From: JAVKBW01 sp964352715
GTDB taxonomy: Bacteria; Pseudomonadota; Alphaproteobacteria; UBA8366; Aestuariispiraceae
NCBI GenBank assembly: GCA_964352715.1
Contig: CAYGSU010000024.1
Coordinates: 1 to 50,123, forward strand
DNA length: 50,123 bases
Direction of reading: 5' to 3'
The notes under the pieces were generated by a model. The model did not search any database, was not told the DNA's origin, and saw only the letters and a program-made list of their open reading frames with translations. Below are positions 32,831 to 41,302 of the stretch, in pieces (the stretch's first letter is position 1; each line of letters starts with the position of its first letter). Made by a program: the position numbers and the translations under genes.

Positions 32831-35256
32831 TTTTTCTGCTCTCTGGAATCGTCATTCACCGGCGCATCGCCTTCGTGTTCAAGATGAATCGCGTCAATCT
32901 GATCGCCGAGACGTTCCAGCGCAAAGGCGACATTTTCTGCATACCGACCGGCTTCGGTCACATCTCGCGCATTGAGGGCTTCCTGCATCTGTTTGCAGCA
33001 ATCGGCGAGTTCATTCGCGCCCGCGGTCAGACTGGCGCCGATTACGGCATGCGCCGCCTTAGATGCACGAACGTAGTCGTGTTCCTGTGTTGCCGATATC
33101 AGTTCGTTTACTGACTCACCGAGGCTGCGGCGCAACACCTTCAGCGCATTGAGCGCCTTCGAATCGATCTTGCCGTAAACTTCCTCAATGACGGCAACAT
33201 CCAGTATCACGGCATTCCCGACCTGTTCCGACCGCGCATACAGCGGCCGGCTTTCAGGTTTGCTGTCGGCACCATCCATTTCCTTGAACAACAGACGAAG
33301 AATGCATTTTTCCAGTTCCGCCCACATGACCGGTTTGCGCAAATAGGCATCCATGCCGGTTTCAATACATTCCTGCGCAGCGCCGGAACTCGTGTTGCCG
33401 GTCAGTGCGACAATCACCATCTCGCTGCCTGAAAATTCTTCAGCATGGCGAATCCGCCGGGTGAGTTCAAAACCGTCCACAGCCGGCATATCACAATCCG
33501 TAATCAGCAGGTCAAACCGTCGATTCTGCAGTTTGTTCCACGCATCGTTGCCGTCGACAGCCGTCTCGGCCTGCCAGCCGCGACGCCGTATCCTCCGCGC
33601 CATCATGTCACGCGTGTTCTCGTCATCGTCCGCGATCATGACCTTCAGCATTTTACCGGCCTTGGTTGCCGCTACCGGCGCTGCAGCAAGCGATTTTTTG
33701 CGGCCACTCAGGAAGTACGTTTCGCGGTCGCCGAAACCCCTTATTGAAATGGTTCCACGGCTCTTGAGGTTGAACTTCGGCTCAAGCAATCTGGCTGTTT
33801 CGGACGAAACATGAATATGCTGCGGCAAGCTGTAAGACTCATGGCGCGCACCTAGATTTACGGTCTGTCCCCAGATGTCGTAGGCGAACTTGTGCGACCC
33901 GATAATGCCCGCAACAACAAGCCCGCTATGCAGACCAATTCGCATTTCCAGATCCGTCTTCAGCCGCTTGTTCATGCTTTCCAGAATATCCATCATGCCA
34001 AGCGCCATATCGGCCATGATCTCTGCGTGGTCGGGACGCGGAACCGGCAGGCCCGCCACGGCAAGATAGCCGTCACCAATGGTTTTGATCTTCTCGACCC
34101 CGAGATCGAGGCCAAGATCATCGAACTCGATGACGATCCGGTTGAGAACTTCAACAACCTCCTGCGGCTCCCGGGCTTCGGAAAAGGTTGTGAAATTCAC
34201 AAAGTCGCTGAACAGCACCGTTACATTGTCATATGCATCGGCGATCACCTTTTCACCGGATGTCAGTCGTTTAACCACCTGGGGCGGCAAGGTATTCAGA
34301 AGCAGGGCTTCGGACTTGTCTTTTTCGGCTTCCAGATGCAGCCGATACCGCTGTTCCTGCTCGCGCCAGCGGTTACGGGCGAGCGAAGCGCCGATCCGGG
34401 CGCGCAGCAAAATCGGATTGACCGGTTTCGCCAGGTAATCGATTGCGCCAAGAGTGATGCTCTTGATGGCGTTCTCTTCCTGATCCATCGCCGAAACGAC
34501 GATGACACCCACGTTGCGCAACTTTCTGTTCTCGCGCATCCGGGCCATTACGTCGAAACCCGTGAAACCCGGCATCATCAAGTCCAGCAGAACCAGATCG
34601 AAATCATTATCCTGCATCATGCGAAGTGCGCTCGTTCCGTTTGCCGCTTCAGCCACGGTATGGCCGTCGCGACGAAGCCGGTCACCGATCAGCCGCCGGT
34701 TCGCCTCAAGATCGTCGACAACGAGAATTCGCCCAGTAATCGCCACCTTTTCTTCGATTTCGTCTTCGTCGTCGCCGATTGCCGTGGCCACAGCATCGGC
34801 ACGAGCCGGGTGAGCGCTTTCGATGCTATCGGCAGCCTTGAAACTGACGACGCCGTCGATGCTCCTTTCCATCGCAACGATATGGCTCATCAGTTCGGCT
34901 ACAATGGCCGGGGAATCGCCTTTTCCGGCGTCTTCAATGTCTTCAACCAGCATTTCAAGATAGCCTTTGACCACGCCAACCGGGTTTCGCAAGTCGTGAC
35001 GAAGCCTGTTCTGAAACGCCACGATATCGTGTTGGAACATTTCATAGGCATCATTATCGGGTTTCAGTATTTCACGCACACGACGGTTGAGCTCGCGGGC
35101 CGCCAGGACGATACGGTTAATATCCGCATCAAGTTCCAACCCTTTCCAGTCGGCGCCTTCATTCTGCAATTGCGCGCAGTGATCAAGCACGACGTCGCAG
35201 GCCGTCGAAAGGCGGCCCCGCATTTCCTTCAGTTCGTCGTTCCTGGCCTTTGACAT
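32827..35256 (-). CDS. Receiver-adenylate cyclase-receiver-Hpt multidomain signalling protein
   Basis: The 809-residue protein is a chain of signalling parts. Residues about 75-140 look like a histidine-kinase dimerisation helix pair with H87 in RHDLRNPVG, but no ATPase domain follows. A receiver domain (about 175-290, phosphoacceptor D225) comes next. A class III cyclase follows (about 335-510), with metal-binding D351 and D395, and an adenine-selecting Lys (EKIKT) and Asp460 (YDIWGQ), so cAMP is the likely product. A second receiver (about 537-650, D587) and an Hpt domain (about 685-795, phosphorylated H736 in AAHAVIGAS) complete it. cAMP output would thus be set by phosphorelay. It shares an overlap with the following receiver gene. 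Confidence 0.9.
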   Translation of the reverse strand: MSKARNDELKEMRGRLSTACDVVLDHCAQLQNEGADWKGLELDADINRIVLAARELNRRVREILKPDNDAYEMFQHDIVAFQNRLRHDLRNPVGVVKGYLEMLVEDIEDAGKGDSPAIVAELMSHIVAMERSIDGVVSFKAADSIESAHPARADAVATAIGDDEDEIEEKVAITGRILVVDDLEANRRLIGDRLRRDGHTVAEAANGTSALRMMQDNDFDLVLLDLMMPGFTGFDVMARMRENRKLRNVGVIVVSAMDQEENAIKSITLGAIDYLAKPVNPILLRARIGASLARNRWREQEQRYRLHLEAEKDKSEALLLNTLPPQVVKRLTSGEKVIADAYDNVTVLFSDFVNFTTFSEAREPQEVVEVLNRIVIEFDDLGLDLGVEKIKTIGDGYLAVAGLPVPRPDHAEIMADMALGMMDILESMNKRLKTDLEMRIGLHSGLVVAGIIGSHKFAYDIWGQTVNLGARHESYSLPQHIHVSSETARLLEPKFNLKSRGTISIRGFGDRETYFLSGRKKSLAAAPVAATKAGKMLKVMIADDDENTRDMMARRIRRRGWQAETAVDGNDAWNKLQNRRFDLLITDCDMPAVDGFELTRRIRHAEEFSGSEMVIVALTGNTSSGAAQECIETGMDAYLRKPVMWAELEKCILRLLFKEMDGADSKPESRPLYARSEQVGNAVILDVAVIEEVYGKIDSKALNALKVLRRSLGESVNELISATQEHDYVRASKAAHAVIGASLTAGANELADCCKQMQEALNARDVTEAGRYAENVAFALERLGDQIDAIHLEHEGDAPVNDDSREQKK

Positions 35257-35285
35257 GCTACGTGGTTGCCTTTACCAAAAATCGC

Positions 35286-35678
35286 CTATGATCTGGACTG
35301 AAGACAGATTGCCATTTTGTCCAACAACTGCGGCAGATTGACCGGCTTGGTTTCAAACTCATCGCACCCGGCATCCAATGCATTCTGGCGGTCAACAGTC
35401 GTTGCATTGGCTGTCAGGACAATTATCGGTATCGACTTCAACGCCGGGTCGCTCTTGATGCGGCGGGTTGCATCAAGGCCATCCATTACAGGAAGGCTCA
35501 TATCCATCAGAACAATGTCCGGAACCATCGCTGACGCCATGTCGACGGCTTCCTGACCGTCAACGGCAACGCTTACACCAAACCCCTTTTTCGTCAGGCG
35601 GCGTGTCAACATGTCCCTGTTCATTTCGTTGTCTTCGACAAGCAATACAGTCGGCATCGATGGCTCCCGGGCACTCAT
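35286..35678 (-). CDS. Single-domain response regulator (DivK-like)
   Basis: The 130-residue receiver protein has VEDNEMNRDMLTRRL around the acidic pair, D59 in IVLMDMSLPVMDG, IIVLTANA and a conserved lysine in FETKPVN. The VEDNEMNRDML style is shared with DivK and with receivers in hybrid kinases. The stop of the upstream kinase gene overlaps its ATG by four bases, which fixes the start. The cyclase gene follows after 29 bases. It could shuttle phosphate between the hybrid kinase and the cyclase protein's Hpt domain. Confidence 0.92.
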   Translation of the reverse strand: MSAREPSMPTVLLVEDNEMNRDMLTRRLTKKGFGVSVAVDGQEAVDMASAMVPDIVLMDMSLPVMDGLDATRRIKSDPALKSIPIIVLTANATTVDRQNALDAGCDEFETKPVNLPQLLDKMAICLQSRS

Positions 35679-38600
35679 TTTGATATGCTGGTAGTTCGGA
35701 AAATGTCCGCCTTTACTTCACCCAATACATTGTCAAGCGATCGGTCGGAACGACTGAAAATGGATTGTGTGTTAACGGCAAGCTGCTTCCGGTCTTCTGC
35801 CGTAAGGGTCATGGCCGTCAGAACGAAGACGGAAACGTCACGCCACTTGTCCAGGCTTCTGAATTTTTCGAGAAACTCGAATCCGTCCATTTCCGGCATC
35901 ATCAGGTCAAGGACAACACTGTGGAGTGTGTCGACCGTCTCCAGCTTTTCCAGTGCATCTTTTCCGTTTTCAGCCTCTATGAAGTCGGTTCCAAGGTCTG
36001 ACAGCTGGCTGATAATCACGTCCCGGTTTGCTTTCAGGTCATCGACAACAAGAATTGTACCAGTGTGCTCGCCTTTCGAATGGCGCCGCACGGCTTGGAC
36101 AAACACGTCCTTGTTCACCGGCTTTGTCAGCATTTCGACAGCCCCCAGAGAAGCCGCTTTCTTCTGATCATCGGAAATCGAACACATGATAATCGGAATG
36201 TTTCGTACGTCCGCATCCGCCTTTAGTCGATGCAGCACCTCCCAGCCGCTCAGGCCATCCATGAACACGTCAAGAACTATGGCATCCGGCCTGGTTTGCC
36301 CTGCACGCTTTATCCCTTCGAGCCCATTCGCCGCTGTCGATACCTGCATCCCGACGGAGGTTATGTACCGCGCCAGTAATTCGCGGGAATTTGCATCATC
36401 ATCGATCACGAGGATGGAAGCATCCTCTCGTTTGATCGGTTTCGAGGCCGGCTGCGTTTCGGCCAGCGTGTGTAGATCGCTGATTTGTGGAAGGATATCG
36501 TCAGGAGTCGACGACCCGACGTCGAGGGGAGTCCAAAGAATGAAACTTGAGCCGACGCCTTCTTCGCTTTCAACCGCAATATCACCGCCCAGAAAGATCG
36601 CCAGACGCTTGCATATTGCAAGACCGAGGCCGGTGCCCTGAAAGCGCTTTGAAATGGATGAATCCGCCTGATTGAACTCGCCGAAAAGACGCTCGAGCTG
36701 TTCGGGCGACATGCCGATACCAGTGTCCTGCACGATCATTTCCAGACCCGGCACGCCACCGATTTCCTTTTTGTTAACCGAAAGCAACACCTCGCCATCG
36801 GACGAGAATTTTGCGGCATTGCTCAGCAAATTCAGCAGAATCTGGCGCAGCCGCGTATCATCGCTCCGCAGGGTCTGGTCCATCAGATCGCAATTGAGGA
36901 TAAACTTGTTGCCGTTCTTTTCGATCAGCGGTTTCGCCGTCGTGATAACGCCGGACAGAACGCTTTCGAGCGAGAAGGTCTCGATGTTCAGTTCCATCTT
37001 GCCCGCTTCGATCTTTGACAGATCGAGGATATCGTTGATCAGCGAGAGAAGATGGCGACCGGCCTCGAGAATGCGTTGAAGATCGCTCCGGTACTCGTCA
37101 AGACCGTCGTCCTCGGCTTCTTCATCAAGAATTTCCGCATAGCCGATGATGGCGTTCAGCGGCGTTCGCAATTCATGGCTCATATTGGCGAGGAAACGGG
37201 ACTTGGCGGTCGTTGCCTCAATTGCTTCCTCCTTGGCCAGGATCAGCGACGCCTCAAACTCCTTTAGTTCGGTAACCTCGACACCGATGACGCATTGCGA
37301 ATCCTGCTTTCCGTCTATGCCCAGCAGCGGAAACTGGTCGATGAGGAAGTGCTGCACTATTCCGTCATTGGTCAGCACAAGCTCTTTTTTCTTCAGAACA
37401 GGCGGCGCAATGGATTCTTCTGACGATCCCTGTAACTGAAGCGCATCCTGCAACGCAACAGGCGACGTATCCCGCATCGTTTGTCCGACAAGGCGGTCCA
37501 CCGGCTCACCGACAAGTCGGCAATACCGGTCATTTGCGAACAGGGTGCGACCGTTCATATCCCAGATGCAAACGAACACATCCATCTGGTTAAGGACTTC
37601 TCTGCTGCGGGCAATCACCGTCCTTTCGCGCAGTTCCGCAAGGCGCCGATTGTGCCTGGCCGTGCTCAGCACCCAGCTTACCCATGCCGCCACCAGAAGG
37701 GTCGCCGCAAATGCTGCCCACCACGCCGGCCTGGCATAGGCACTTGACCCGGAGCGCTGAACAACTTCTACGATCTTCCAGTAGTTCACCGGGCTGACGA
37801 CATTGACTTGCCGTGCCGCGAAACTGGACCGTAGCCCGCTTCTTCTGTCCGGTCTTACCGTTGCATACGCATACAGCGTGTCGCCTTGCCAATAGGCGCC
37901 GCTTTCATTGGCGGTAATCGCTTTCCAAGCATCCGGTTGTTCATTTGCCAGCGTGTAACCGTGGCTGAACATGAAGTCCCAGAGCTTTTCGACAGGTGCG
38001 CCGAACAGCCAGGAACCGTCTTCACTAAGCAGCATCATGTCGCCGTCGAAATTGTCCGCGATCGATTCAGCCTTTAACCGATTGAGCAGGTAATCAGCCA
38101 GAACGTTGATGACGACGATCCCGGCGCTTTCGCCCTGCGCGTTGTACACTGGCGCAGCAACCCGCAACATCGGCTTCCATGGCACCTCGATCTGCTTGTT
38201 TTCAACATTCAGATCAAGGCGGGAAATGTACAGTGATCCGTCAGGCAGACTGACGCTGTTTTCGAAATATCCGCGGCCGCTTTTGTACTGCAATTGGTCG
38301 GTCGGAATAACCGTTACCTTGTCGGCCACCCGGTCGACCCGAATTCGTTCCTGCCCGGTCTCATCAATGTAGCGAACCTGGATGAATGCTTTCCAGATAT
38401 CTGACGTCGATCGCAAAATCTCCTGCGCTCTCAGCCGGTCATCCTCACGACCGCTGGCGATGAACTGGAGCAGAGGGGGCGACCAGGCCAATGTACGGAC
38501 ATCAATACCCAGCGTTTCAACGGTATCGTTGAAACGTTCCGCCATGCGGTGCACGCTTGTTACGGCCAGCCTTGAAACCTGGTCGGATTCGGTCTCCTCC

Positions 38601-38683
38601 AGATAAAGAAACAGACCCAAAAAAGCGGCTGTCACCGCAAGACTTGCGGCGCATAACGTTTTCAGAAACAAGCCTTTTTGCAT
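35675..38683 (-). CDS. Hybrid sensor histidine kinase with two receiver domains
   Basis: This is a 1002-residue membrane sensor. Two membrane spans (about 9-28 and 321-341) bracket a large periplasmic, dCACHE-like sensing region. A PAS domain lies at about 360-470. The kinase core follows, with phosphorylated H503 in MSHELRTPLN, then the ATPase domain at about 605-720 (NLLSNAAKFS, DTGIGM, GTGLGL). Two receiver domains have D805 and D926. I start at the ATG at 38683, where GGAGAG is six bases upstream, and not at the longer frame beginning at 38809. It heads a four-gene phosphorelay-cyclase operon. The signal is unknown; dCACHE domains usually bind small organic ligands. Confidence 0.93.
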   Translation of the reverse strand: MQKGLFLKTLCAASLAVTAAFLGLFLYLEETESDQVSRLAVTSVHRMAERFNDTVETLGIDVRTLAWSPPLLQFIASGREDDRLRAQEILRSTSDIWKAFIQVRYIDETGQERIRVDRVADKVTVIPTDQLQYKSGRGYFENSVSLPDGSLYISRLDLNVENKQIEVPWKPMLRVAAPVYNAQGESAGIVVINVLADYLLNRLKAESIADNFDGDMMLLSEDGSWLFGAPVEKLWDFMFSHGYTLANEQPDAWKAITANESGAYWQGDTLYAYATVRPDRRSGLRSSFAARQVNVVSPVNYWKIVEVVQRSGSSAYARPAWWAAFAATLLVAAWVSWVLSTARHNRRLAELRERTVIARSREVLNQMDVFVCIWDMNGRTLFANDRYCRLVGEPVDRLVGQTMRDTSPVALQDALQLQGSSEESIAPPVLKKKELVLTNDGIVQHFLIDQFPLLGIDGKQDSQCVIGVEVTELKEFEASLILAKEEAIEATTAKSRFLANMSHELRTPLNAIIGYAEILDEEAEDDGLDEYRSDLQRILEAGRHLLSLINDILDLSKIEAGKMELNIETFSLESVLSGVITTAKPLIEKNGNKFILNCDLMDQTLRSDDTRLRQILLNLLSNAAKFSSDGEVLLSVNKKEIGGVPGLEMIVQDTGIGMSPEQLERLFGEFNQADSSISKRFQGTGLGLAICKRLAIFLGGDIAVESEEGVGSSFILWTPLDVGSSTPDDILPQISDLHTLAETQPASKPIKREDASILVIDDDANSRELLARYITSVGMQVSTAANGLEGIKRAGQTRPDAIVLDVFMDGLSGWEVLHRLKADADVRNIPIIMCSISDDQKKAASLGAVEMLTKPVNKDVFVQAVRRHSKGEHTGTILVVDDLKANRDVIISQLSDLGTDFIEAENGKDALEKLETVDTLHSVVLDLMMPEMDGFEFLEKFRSLDKWRDVSVFVLTAMTLTAEDRKQLAVNTQSIFSRSDRSLDNVLGEVKADIFRTTSISK

Positions 38684-39052
38684 CGTACTCTCCAAAGAAA
38701 CACGCTGGAGATCGGATCGCTTGGCACCAATTCCAGATTGTCCTTGGCTTGCAGAAACATACGCGTCTTTAGGCGTCATACCGAAGTGAACTTTCGTCAA
38801 TTGCACCACATTCCTGAAAGGAACGGTGCCTATTTCTTACCTGCCGGATGATTCATTCCCGAGAAGAAGCCTGAAAGATTGAGCAAAAAGCATCCTGGCA
38901 ACAACCCTTCGCCCATAGCGCATGAGATTGCCAAGATACATTATTACTAATTATATGTATATACCCTGAATCCCATCTGTCGGAACCGGTACCCGCGACC
39001 GAAATAAATCATCGTCATCCCCACCTCGCCCAAAACACTATTCTGGATAGTT

Positions 39053-39071
39053 GTCTGATCCGGGATCAGAC
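39053..39071. repeat. REP-like palindrome at the contig end
   Basis: GTCTGATCCGGGATCAGAC is a perfect 19-base inverted repeat with one central base. It ends three bases before the 55-base duplicated segment. Similar GTCTGATCC-type palindromes are found at REP elements in proteobacteria. As a multi-copy element it could explain why assembly broke nearby. No transposase is present. Confidence 0.5.
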
Positions 39072-39074
39072 CCT

Positions 39075-39129
39075 TTGGGTAGATTAATTCATACGGCAAT
39101 ATTGTTAATATTGTACTAACGATGGAGGG
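39075..39129. repeat. 55-base direct repeat, left copy at assembly gap
   Basis: The sequence is identical base for base to 39230-39284. It contains the inverted repeat CAATATT-GTT-AATATTG (39097-39113). An exact length of 55 on both sides of an N run is what a de Bruijn graph assembler leaves when adjoining contigs share one k-mer. The copies may therefore be one real sequence written twice. Confidence 0.8.
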
Positions 39130-39229
39130 NNNNNNNNNNNNNNNNNNNNNNNNNNNNNNNNNNNNNNNNNNNNNNNNNNNNNNNNNNNNNNNNNNNNNNN
39201 NNNNNNNNNNNNNNNNNNNNNNNNNNNNN
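39130..39229. other. Assembly gap of 100 N
   Basis: One hundred ambiguous bases join two contigs. The round number indicates a default gap of unknown true size. Frames running through it were not used. Confidence 0.98.
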
Positions 39230-39284
39230 TTGGGTAGATTAATTCATACGGCAATATTGTTAATATTGTACTAACGATGGAGGG
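39230..39284. repeat. 55-base direct repeat, right copy at assembly gap
   Basis: This is the second exact copy, starting at the first base after the N run. If the gap is artificial, it and the left copy should collapse into one. Confidence 0.8.
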
Positions 39285-39546
39285 GCAGCCTTGCCGTCCG
39301 GGACCATAAGAAGCACTGTTTCCGTTACCGATGGCCGGCAGAACAGGGCCGGTTGTATCTAACTGAAACTGTTGATGTTTCAGACATCGTGCCATTGTGC
39401 TGGGCCGGCTCGTTTTGGCTGTTGACGATCCGGCTGTTTTCAAAAGAAGAAGACATGCGCCTGAAACGCTTTGGCTTGCCCGACGCCGGCCATACCGGTA
39501 GTGAAACACCCTATCCGTAAGCAACGGAAGACCGAGGGTAACGGGC

Positions 39547-40113
39547 ATGCAGTATCGCAACGACACGCCACCTATTCTGGCCGGCATCGTCTACCGGCGG
39601 CATGACCCGGTGGACGAGCTGCTTGAACGGGTTCGCTCGGGTCTGACTGCCCGGGGCATCATTGTCGGCGGCATTTCACAGAACAAGATCGACAGTCCCG
39701 ACAACGCATCCCGCAGCATGCTGGTCGTCCGCGAGATCAATGGCGCCTGGGAAGTGCCGATCCTTCAGTTTCGCGGCGAAGAAGCGCGCGGGTGCCGGCT
39801 GAATCCCCAGGCAATCGCCGATATCGCCGGACGGATGAACACAATCATGGCAGCGGACACCGACCTGCTGCTCATCAACCGGTTTGGCCGTGCGGAATCG
39901 GAATCGCGCGGTCTTCGCGATCTCTTTGAACATGCGGCCTTAAGCGGCCTGCCGTTGCTGGTTGCCGTGCGGGAAGACTATTGCGACGCCTGGCGCGACT
40001 TTCATGGCGGGTTGGGAACGGAACTGCCGGTCAGTGAGGAAGCCGTGATTGACTGGTGGGAGGCCGTCCATCGAAACCGCACAGGCTCTACCGGCGCCAA
40101 TGCCGGATGCTGA
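39547..40113 (+). CDS. DUF2478-like protein
   Basis: The 188-residue protein resembles the DUF2478 family, whose members often lie near molybdate uptake or nucleotide-metabolism genes. No biochemical role is established that I can name. Family-like segments are ILAGIVYRRHDPVDELLERVRSGL at the start, GIIVGGISQN (residues 38-47) and ADTDLLLINRFGRAESESRGLRD (about 103-125). It has no signal peptide or membrane span. It is isolated: the assembly gap lies upstream, and downstream is a remnant of a dioxygenase gene on the other strand that overlaps its last 26 bases. I identified it by pattern memory, so the family call is moderate. Confidence 0.75.
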   Translation: MQYRNDTPPILAGIVYRRHDPVDELLERVRSGLTARGIIVGGISQNKIDSPDNASRSMLVVREINGAWEVPILQFRGEEARGCRLNPQAIADIAGRMNTIMAADTDLLLINRFGRAESESRGLRDLFEHAALSGLPLLVAVREDYCDAWRDFHGGLGTELPVSEEAVIDWWEAVHRNRTGSTGANAGC

Positions 40114-40204
40114 GAAAGTCGCCCGCCCGGTCCTGCCCGCTGATGAGGTAGACAAGGCGCACGCCATGCCCCAGGGACGGATGCCGCTGCCAGCGAACCG
40201 AATA
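40088..40204 (-). pseudogene. C-terminal remnant of a PhyH-like dioxygenase gene
   Basis: Read on the minus strand, this open stretch gives HPSLGHGVRLVYLISGQDRA followed by GDFLSIRHW, closely matching the end of the intact PhyH gene at 43422-44222 (HPAQGYGVRPLYLISGQDRA, then NNNFSIGH). The DNA is also alike, with a 28-base identical core. Upstream of the match a stop codon blocks the frame (TGA at 40207-40205), and no start or catalytic residues remain. It is a leftover of a duplicated or recombined dioxygenase gene. Its end overlaps the DUF2478-like gene, so the junction may have altered that gene's C-terminus. Confidence 0.75.
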
Positions 40205-40258
40205 TCACCCATCCGGGCACCCTGACCTCAGGGCGTTTCACGGTCAAGCGGAACCGCT

Positions 40259-41302
40259 CTAAAGCATCTCGTGATCGAACAACCTGTTGCTTTCGAATTC
40301 ACCCTCGATAGCGTCAATCGACGCTGCCGATGCTGCATCCTTTGACAGGGACGCCACGTGAAACAATGCATCTCCCTGATTGACCATCGGCATTGTTGCG
40401 CCGCCGATAATCAGTCCGTCACTGGTGGCCCGCACTTCCGATTCCCACGCACCGAACGGATCAGCGATGACACCGATGACATCGCCGTCACGAACGAAAT
40501 CACCGATGTTGCGCCGCACGCGAAGCAGGCCGCCATCCGTTGCCCGAAGCCAGGAACTCGATCGGGCAATCGGTACCTCTCTGGCTTTCCTTTCGGTGGA
40601 TCTGGCTGCTCCTTTGGCAATCATTTTCATGTGCCGCATGACCTTCAACACGCCGGCAACACCGACCCGGACAGCATATTCGTTGAACCGCAGGGCTTCT
40701 CCCGCCTCGAAGACAATGACAGGTATTCCCTGTTCGCCAGCGGCACTGCGCAGCGACCCCTCGCGCAAGGGGGCATTGATAATCACCGGGGGCTCGAAGG
40801 CACGCGCCAGCTCGCAGGCCTTTTCATCCTCAAGGTTCACCCGAACCTGCGGCAGGTTATTGCGATGGATAGCCGCCGTGTGCAGATCGATCCCGCAATC
40901 GCATCGTGAAACCACCGTGTCGAGGAAGAGATGGGCGAGTCTGGAGGCCAGAGACCCCTTGGCATTGCCGGGGAAAGACCTGTTGAGGTCGCGACGATCG
41001 GGCAAATAACGGCTGTGGCCGATAAAACCGAATGAATTGACGATCGGCACAAGGATCAAGGTTCCGGCAATGCTGCGCAGGGTCTTCAATTGACCGAGCC
41101 TCCGGATGATTTCAACGCCAAGAACCTCATCACCGTGTATCGCTGCGCTGACAAAGAGCGTCGGCCCTGCCCGTTTGCCGTGAATCACCTGCACGGACAA
41201 CGTGGCTGGCGTATGATCGGACATCATGCTGATCGGAATATCGACGATGGTTCGCTGGCCGGCGGGCACGACTTCGCCAGCCAGCTCGAAGGGACTAATC
41301 AC
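40259..41302 (-). CDS. Zinc carboxypeptidase-like hydrolase, AstE/AspA family
   Basis: This 347-residue protein belongs to the succinylglutamate desuccinylase/aspartoacylase family, which removes acyl groups or amino acids using a single zinc ion. Zinc and catalytic landmarks are SAAIHGDEVLG (His and Glu), RDLNRSFPG and DCGIDLHTAA (His). VIVFEAGEALRFNE fits the catalytic glutamate region. I begin at GTG 41302, within AAGAAGC-GTG, because this overlaps the upstream RimK-like stop by eight bases. The longer frame to 41359 would overlap that gene by 65 bases and adds residues with no family likeness. It is the fourth gene of a RimB-RimK operon, so it may trim or recycle whatever the ligase adds. 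Confidence 0.88.
   Translation of the reverse strand: MISPFELAGEVVPAGQRTIVDIPISMMSDHTPATLSVQVIHGKRAGPTLFVSAAIHGDEVLGVEIIRRLGQLKTLRSIAGTLILVPIVNSFGFIGHSRYLPDRRDLNRSFPGNAKGSLASRLAHLFLDTVVSRCDCGIDLHTAAIHRNNLPQVRVNLEDEKACELARAFEPPVIINAPLREGSLRSAAGEQGIPVIVFEAGEALRFNEYAVRVGVAGVLKVMRHMKMIAKGAARSTERKAREVPIARSSSWLRATDGGLLRVRRNIGDFVRDGDVIGVIADPFGAWESEVRATSDGLIIGGATMPMVNQGDALFHVASLSKDAASAASIDAIEGEFESNRLFDHEML

Larger units (their letters stand above)
38810..39546. other. Gene-free stretch including assembly gap
   Basis: No gene could be supported in this stretch. It holds an AT-rich zone (about 38935-38975) likely carrying the kinase promoter, a REP-like palindrome (39053-39071), a 100-base run of N, and a copy of the same 55-base sequence on each side of it. 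Between 39285 and 39546 there are several GGCCGG-type repeats but no reading frame or riboswitch I recognise. Confidence 0.6.

Noticed and set aside
33892..35253. Plus-strand frame of 453 codons
   Set aside because: Antisense to the cyclase protein. All conserved residues lie on the minus strand.
39105..39587. Minus-strand frame running through the N run
   Set aside because: About a fifth of it is undefined bases, and the rest resembles no protein.
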